Origin: Medicago truncatula
Lineage: Eukaryota > Streptophyta > Magnoliopsida > Fabales > Fabaceae
NCBI RefSeq assembly: GCF_003473485.1
Contig: NC_053047.1
Span: 14,100,001-14,164,000 of the forward strand
Direction of reading: 5' to 3'
Length of the DNA stretch: 64,000 nt
Below are positions 59,074-64,000 of the stretch, piece by piece. How positions within the stretch are numbered: position 1 is the stretch's first letter; the number at the start of each line of letters is the position of its first letter. The notes beneath the pieces are model-generated. The model searched no databases, was not told where the DNA came from, and worked only from the letters and a program-made list of their open reading frames with translations. The translations under genes were made by a program, and so were the position numbers.

Positions 59074-59566
59074 GTATCTTTTGTTGTCCTTTGTTTTTTA
59101 GTTTGATGTTCCAAATAAGAAACTATCTTATGGCAGAGATGCTTTCATGATTGTAATACCTTGGAATGTTCACTTTTTGTGGTTAACTTTCAATCAAGGT
59201 TTAAATCTAATTGTATTCTCTTTTGATTTTTTTATGTCAAATAATGTGATGGTAAGAAAATTTCTCATTAGATAAATAAGCAAAGAATCTAGGGTTTGAA
59301 TTTCAATCTCTGCATATATCTCAATGTGTCTAACAAGTGAACACTGCTTTGGTTTATTGTTATTAGTTGGAAACTTAATATATGGAGATATATGAAAAAT
59401 TAATATGAGGTGTTTTCAAATTAATAGTAAGTTTTAATTTTTAGTGGTTTTGGATTCTAAAATCATTTACTCATTTAATGTATTCGATTTCATTGGTTTT
59501 ACGAACATGGTGCTTCATCATTGGTCGGCTCCCACTCAAGCGGGTTGGATGACCTATCGATCAAGG
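59074..59566. other. 3' flank of copy B
   Basis: The first 130 bp align with the 3' flank of copy A minus its MITE. The rest has no gene. Confidence 0.5.
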
Positions 59567-60341
59567 AAAATGATAAATAAACATCCTTTTTTTCTCTACC
59601 ACTTTATACACCTCTTACATGGCATTTTAATTTAATTTTTTGTCACTCTCTCTCTCTCCTGAAATCTTATCTCATCTTTCTCTCTCCCTAATTTGATTTT
59701 TTCGTTCTCTCTTCCTGCCAATCTCCTCACATCTCTCTATTCTGATTTTTTTTCTCTCCTTCTCCTCAAATCGTTATCTCTATTTCTCTCTTCTCCCTCA
59801 CTTCTTTCTCTCTGCCACTTGTTTCCTCAAATCCAGACGTCGTCGCGTCTCTTGTTTTGGTTTGTTTAAAATTGTTGTGGTTGTGTTTTTGAGAAGAATT
59901 TGAGGACGGTGGTGGTGGAGGCGTCGAGATGAGAGTTTAGAGATGATGATATGTGTGTTTAGATCTGAAAACGATGGTGGTTGTGGTGGCGGCGGTGGTG
60001 GTGAGATCTAAGCTTTAGGACGAGGGCGACGGTTGTGAGATCTAGCATTTGGACGGTGGCTATGGTGGTGGTAGTGGTGATATTCGAGGTTTGAGAACGG
60101 AGGACAACAGTGGCAGGTGGGGTTGGTAGTGGTTGCCGGTGGGGGTTGGTGGTGGCCGGTGAAGGAGAAGAAAGAGAGAAAGGAGAGGGTGTGAAAGTTG
60201 TTGTGAGTGTATTGGACAAAATTGCCCCTCATTTTGTTTTTAATGACAAATTGCCCCATTATAACTAATTAAAAAATGCCACATGGAAGGGTTTAGATGG
60301 TGGTATGCCACATAGGATGTTCATGTATCATTTCCCATCGG
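59567..60341. mobile_element. TIR element with low-complexity cargo
   Basis: The left end GGAAAATGATAAATAAACAT and right end (complement) GGGAAATGATACATGAACAT are inverted repeats, and the inner 'acatggcattttaatt' / 'aattaaaaaatgccacatgg' continue the arms for about 70 bp. The interior has a (TC)n-rich stretch (59645-59815) and a GGT/GTG-rich stretch (59905-60175), which give the spurious Pro/Ser/His-rich frames on the minus strand. No transposase. Confidence 0.65.
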
Positions 60342-60457
60342 TCAAAGGCAAAGTTAGAGTCTTAAGGTTGTCCTAAAGGGGTGGATTAAGGAGACTTAGA
60401 AATATGGACTTTAGACTAGGGGAGTTGAGAGATAATATCAAGGATCTGGATGGGTAG
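60342..60457 (+). pseudogene. LINE ORF2 relic, left piece
   Basis: Reads VKGKVRVLRLS, then RGGLRRLRNMDFRLGELRDN and IKDLDG, resembling the coiled linker between endonuclease and reverse transcriptase in plant LINE ORF2. It is split from 63254-64000 by the solo LTR. Confidence 0.5.
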
Positions 60458-61169
60458 TGTTACACCCATTTTCCCAACTTGAAATTTTTTAGCATAAATT
60501 AGAGTAAAACACCTTAAACGAAATGGTACACTTCTTTCAAACGTAAATATAGTAAAATTACTATTTATTTCAATCATTTCATAATATCAAAATTAAATCT
60601 CAATGCAGTGAAAAATATCTTGGTAAAACATCATGTTGGCACAACGGCCTCAACTTAAACAACTTAATAAAAATCCAGTCTAAACAGTCTTCAACATAAA
60701 AGTCATAATAAATCACGTAACATATGGAAAACAATAAAGATCCCCATCCTGTTACGTATCAGAGCACCTAAGACTCATGTGAACAACAACTAACAGCTAC
60801 TACTCTGCATCACCTGCAAGTTACCCATACGAAGGGCAACATTTCCAAGCAGAAGGGGTGAGATTCACAAACAATAATATTAAGCATATAATTCATCAAT
60901 TACATTTAACAACTTAAACTTCATCAATTTATAATAATAATTATTCGTATAGTACTTCATTAAATCATCAATCAACTTCTAGTCAACATTAATATCATAT
61001 TCATCACATCATATACATTCATCATATAACAACATAATCATCACATCAAAAACATCATTGTATAACAACATAATTCATCATATCATCAACATCTTCTCAT
61101 AATAATATAGACAACACAATATATTCAACAATAATGTTCTTACTTCTTTAACTTTAGCAACACTTACTA

Positions 61170-61440
61170 ATTTAACCAACAACGACGACAACAACAAGAT
61201 TCAACAACAACGACAACAACTCACTCAACAACAATTAACTCAACAACGACGACAACAACTCACTCAACGACAACAACAACAACAACTCACTCAACAACAA
61301 AAACAACAACTTAATCAACAACAACGACAACAACTCTCTCAACAACAACGACAATGACAACAACTCACTCAACAACAACAACAACGACGACAATAACTCA
61401 CTCAACAATAACAACAACTCACTCAACAACGACAACTACA
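61170..61440. repeat. (CAA)n-rich low-complexity tract
   Basis: Imperfect runs of CAACAACAA and CGACAACAA separated by 'ctcactcaa'. The counterpart in the partial LTR is the GTT-rich stretch at 48650-49110. Confidence 0.9.
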
Positions 61441-61479
61441 ATATGCATGGGGCACCATTTTCAACGTGTTGAATGACTA

Positions 61480-62010
61480 AGCATTCCGGGGCATAAGCCC
61501 CCAACAATTTGAATGATAAACATTCCAGGGCATAAGCCCTCAACAATTGAATGATAAAAATTCCACGGCATGAGCCCTCAACAGTTTGAATGACAAAGCA
61601 TACCAGGGCATAAGCCATCAACAATTGAATGATAAACAATCCAGGGCATGAGCCCTCAACAGTTTGAATGACAAATCATTCCAGGGCATAAGCCCTCAAC
61701 AATTGAATGATAAACATTCCAGAGCATGAGCCCTCGGCAGTTTGAACGACCAGGCATTCCAGGGCATAAGCCCTCAACAGTTGAATGATAAACATTCCAG
61801 GGCATGAGCCCTCAACAGTTTGAATGACAAAGCATTCCAGGGCATAAGCCATCAACAATTGAATGATAAACATTCCAGGGCATGAGCCCTCAACAGTTTG
61901 AATGACAAATCATTCTAGGGCATAAGCCCTCAACAATTGAATGATAAACATTCCAGAGAATGAGCCCTCAGCAGTTTAAATGACCAGGCATTACAGGGCA
62001 TAAGCCCTCA
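61480..62010. repeat. Hairpin minisatellite, 14 units of about 39 bp
   Basis: Each unit contains AGGGCAT(A/G)AGCCCT followed by 'caaca(a/g)ttt(g)aatga'. Two unit types alternate, loop ATAA with 'aattg' and loop ATGA with 'agttt'. A 6-unit, 234-bp higher-order period is visible: the variant 'aagccatcaac' recurs at 61612 and 61846, and the 'gacca/ggcatt' variant recurs 6 units apart. Confidence 0.9.
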
Positions 62011-63253
62011 ACGGTTTTATGAGTATGCAATGGACTTAACTTAACTCAACAACATCAACGACAACGTAGACAACAGCAGGGACAACAACATAAGCAACTA
62101 GCAACATAGCAATATTAATAATAACAACTTGAATGATATAAACAACGATATTTTCTATATCACACATTTCCCTCATAATATAAATAACTTAAACTAACTA
62201 ACAATCATTAGTCATCTTAATTTCAGACTCTTTGAACAACATTAATATTATAAACAACTTCATTTCTACCCTAAGGACCAACTCACAACATAGGTTAAAT
62301 ACTCTAAAACACCTTAATTTAACTCATAGTACTTCTAGTTTTGAGGTTTGGAATTATTCCATAAGTTTTGGATTAACTTAGAAACAGTTATGCTGAATTT
62401 TCATAATATTTCATTAAGACCTCCTTGGAGTATTTTCATCATAACTCAAAAGTCATTTTCAAGTCAAACCAAAGCCATTGGAAAGCTAACAAAATTATCT
62501 AAAACTTTCATGTTTACACCAAAGGCCAATTCAAAACAGAAACATGTGAAAAAGACGCAAGAACGCGAAACATGGTATGCTGTGACTAGGCAGCTCGTGA
62601 GGCGAGTGAGTTTACTCGCTGTGGCGAGTTGCGACAGAAAACTCTATGGGAACAGACCAGTTTCCAGCCAAAAACCTAATTTTTCATCCACCCAAACCCC
62701 AAATTTGATAGGAAACTTAACCTATGATTATTCTACAACCTGAACATCAATTCTTAACACAATTTCGATGGTTTCTACACTTTTCAATTCAAAAATCAAT
62801 AATCAAAACCTAATCCCAACTATCCAACCTAAGAACAACAACATGTTAAATCACAAATTCAGAATTTATACACTATGATTACTGAATGTTAGTCTCACTC
62901 TTACCTTAGATCGATGAACAAAGCTCTACATAATCTGATTCTCCCCACTTGGCTCTTCTCTTGATTTTTCTCCCAAAACTCTGTTGTACGTGAAAACTAC
63001 TTCTGACTTCTATTTTCTAATTTTCTTAATAAATATAACCTCCCAATATTTAATTAACTCCCACTTAATTCACTTATTTATCATTTAACCCCAAAACTCC
63101 AATTAAATCTTAATTCTCACTTATTCTATTAAATGATGAAAATAGTCATTTAATAAAATACACCACACCACAAAATCAACATAAATCATTTAAAATCATA
63201 TAAAAACTTTAAAGCGACTAAAAATAATTAAATAACAATTATAGGGCGTTACA

Positions 63254-64000
63254 TGTAGGCTAAGGGGAGGGATCTTGTTTTTGTGGAGGTAGCTGATAAG
63301 AACCAGTGTTTGGCCTATTTGTAAACTGTTTTGACGATCCAAGACTCGCAGATGTTCCAATGGTCAAGAGCAAAGTGGTTGAGAGAGAGAAGGACATAAT
63401 ACAACTTATTTCCTCGCCTGTGTGAAGAATAGAGGTATGAGGAATTCCATCTCGGCTCCTAGGGTGGAAAGGTGGATGGATGATGTTGCAAAGAACAAAC
63501 AAGCGATTGTGAATTTCTTTACGCATCATTTCTCAGACCCATAGACCTATAGACCGACCATGGGCGATATTGATTTCTTTCATATTTCTAATTTGGATAA
63601 TGTTCTGTTGTCAGCTCAATTCTTGGTTTCAAAAATGGAATTGGTGGTTTCTAGTCTGGATGGTAACGAGAGCCCTAGGCCGGACGGATTTAATCTCAAC
63701 TTCTTTATACGGTTGCGAAATATGTTGAAAGCTGACATCGAGATTATGTTTGAGCAATTTTATACTCCAGCAAATCTGCTTAAGATCTTCTCCTAATACT
63801 TTCTTACCTTGATCTCTAAGGTTGAATATCCCATACTTTTAGGGGATTTTAGCCTGATGTCGTTTTTAGGTTCCCTGTAAAAGTTGATGGCTAAGGTCCT
63901 TGCTTTGCGTTTAGCTCATATCATGGAGAAGATTATTTTCGTAAACCAATCGACCTTCGTTAGAGGGAGACAACATGTAGATGGGGTTGTGGCTATAAAT
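63254..64000 (+). pseudogene. LINE ORF2 relic, right piece (reverse transcriptase start)
   Basis: From about 63380: LREGEGHNTTYFLACVKNRG, MRNSISAPRVERWMDD, QAIVNFFTHHFSDP, then RPTMGDIDFFHISNLDN and DGNESPRPDGFNLNFF, in which the usual SPGPDG of the reverse-transcriptase start is SPRPDG. It continues with VEYPILLGDF and FVNQSTFVRGRQHVDGVVA to the window edge. Stops and frameshifts occur. It continues the piece at 60342-60457 and runs out of the window. Confidence 0.82.

Larger units (their letters stand above)
60458..63253 (-). mobile_element. Solo LTR, about 2.8 kb
   Basis: Ends TGTTACACCC and GGGCGTTACA (a TG...CA pair with inverted ends), flanked by GGTAG and TGTAG, a 5-bp target duplication with one mismatch. 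No internal region or second LTR is present, and the flanks are two pieces of the same LINE. In element orientation (minus) it starts TGTAACGCCC, like the partial LTR at 47441. It contains a (CAA)n-rich tract (61170-61440), a 14-unit minisatellite, and a GC-rich GCGAG cassette (62585-62640). The frame at 62348-62743 and the leucine-run frames are by-products of these repeats. Confidence 0.8.

Noticed and set aside
59959-60259. Pro/Ser/His-rich minus-strand frames
   Set aside because: Low-complexity translation of the GGT/GTG-rich cargo of the TIR element at 59567-60341.
61235-61873. Minus-strand frames rich in leucine or repeating FIIQLLMAYALEC-like text
   Set aside because: These are translations of the CAA tract and the minisatellite, with no start context or homologue.
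61480-62010. Regularly spaced repeats resembling a CRISPR array
   Set aside because: The DNA is eukaryotic, the 'spacers' are themselves repeated, there are no cas genes, and the array lies inside an LTR. It is a minisatellite.

Overview
The window looks like nuclear DNA of a legume of the inverted-repeat-lacking clade, most likely Medicago or a close relative. It is AT-rich, its genes have GT-AG introns, and it carries two small genes with the layout of nodule-specific cysteine-rich (NCR) peptides, a family known only from that clade. No prokaryotic, plasmid or organellar features were seen. The species is inferred, not proven.

Genes I consider intact are few. Three two-exon UDP-glycosyltransferases of UGT74 type lie at 3288-5307 (+), 5815-7997 (-) and 27664-29528 (-). 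All share a phase-0 intron at the same codon, a PSPG box, catalytic His22 and Asp116. Three single-exon secreted peptides of 61 aa with four cysteines lie at 11670-11855, 18135-18320 and 19916-20101 (all -). Two NCR genes lie at 22483-22746 and 35181-35429 (+). Two Gfo/Idh/MocA-type oxidoreductases of 363 aa lie at 44663-46061 and 57504-59073 (+), with a broken third copy at 34305-34759.

The layout is a mosaic of local duplications. From 1 to 8 kb there is a convergent UGT pair plus the remains of a second such pair to its left (2385-2550 is a decayed UGT exon; 140-900 resembles the intergenic DNA of the intact pair). From 10.4 to 21.4 kb the secreted-peptide gene is amplified together with a Ty1/copia relic and a Helitron-like segment. 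From 22.2 to 26.6 kb and from 34.9 to 39.6 kb lie two copies of an NCR-bearing segment that have since gained and lost insertions independently. From 34 to 59 kb the oxidoreductase gene is present three times. A decayed CNL-type leucine-rich-repeat fragment sits at about 49.5-50.3 kb, directly joined to a gypsy reverse-transcriptase fragment.

Most of the rest is transposon DNA. Several elements can be delimited to the base by their termini and target-site duplications: an hAT MITE (8-bp TSD), a Mutator-type MITE (9-bp TSD), PIF/Harbinger-type elements (TTA/TAA), Stowaway-type MITEs (TA), two SINEs (12-bp and 18-bp TSD), a Helitron, and a 2.8-kb solo LTR that has split a LINE. The most unusual items are the four-cysteine secreted-peptide family, a terminal-inverted-repeat element carrying a dirigent-gene fragment, and a hairpin-forming minisatellite shared by two LTR copies. 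All calls are from reading the sequence; no database search was run.
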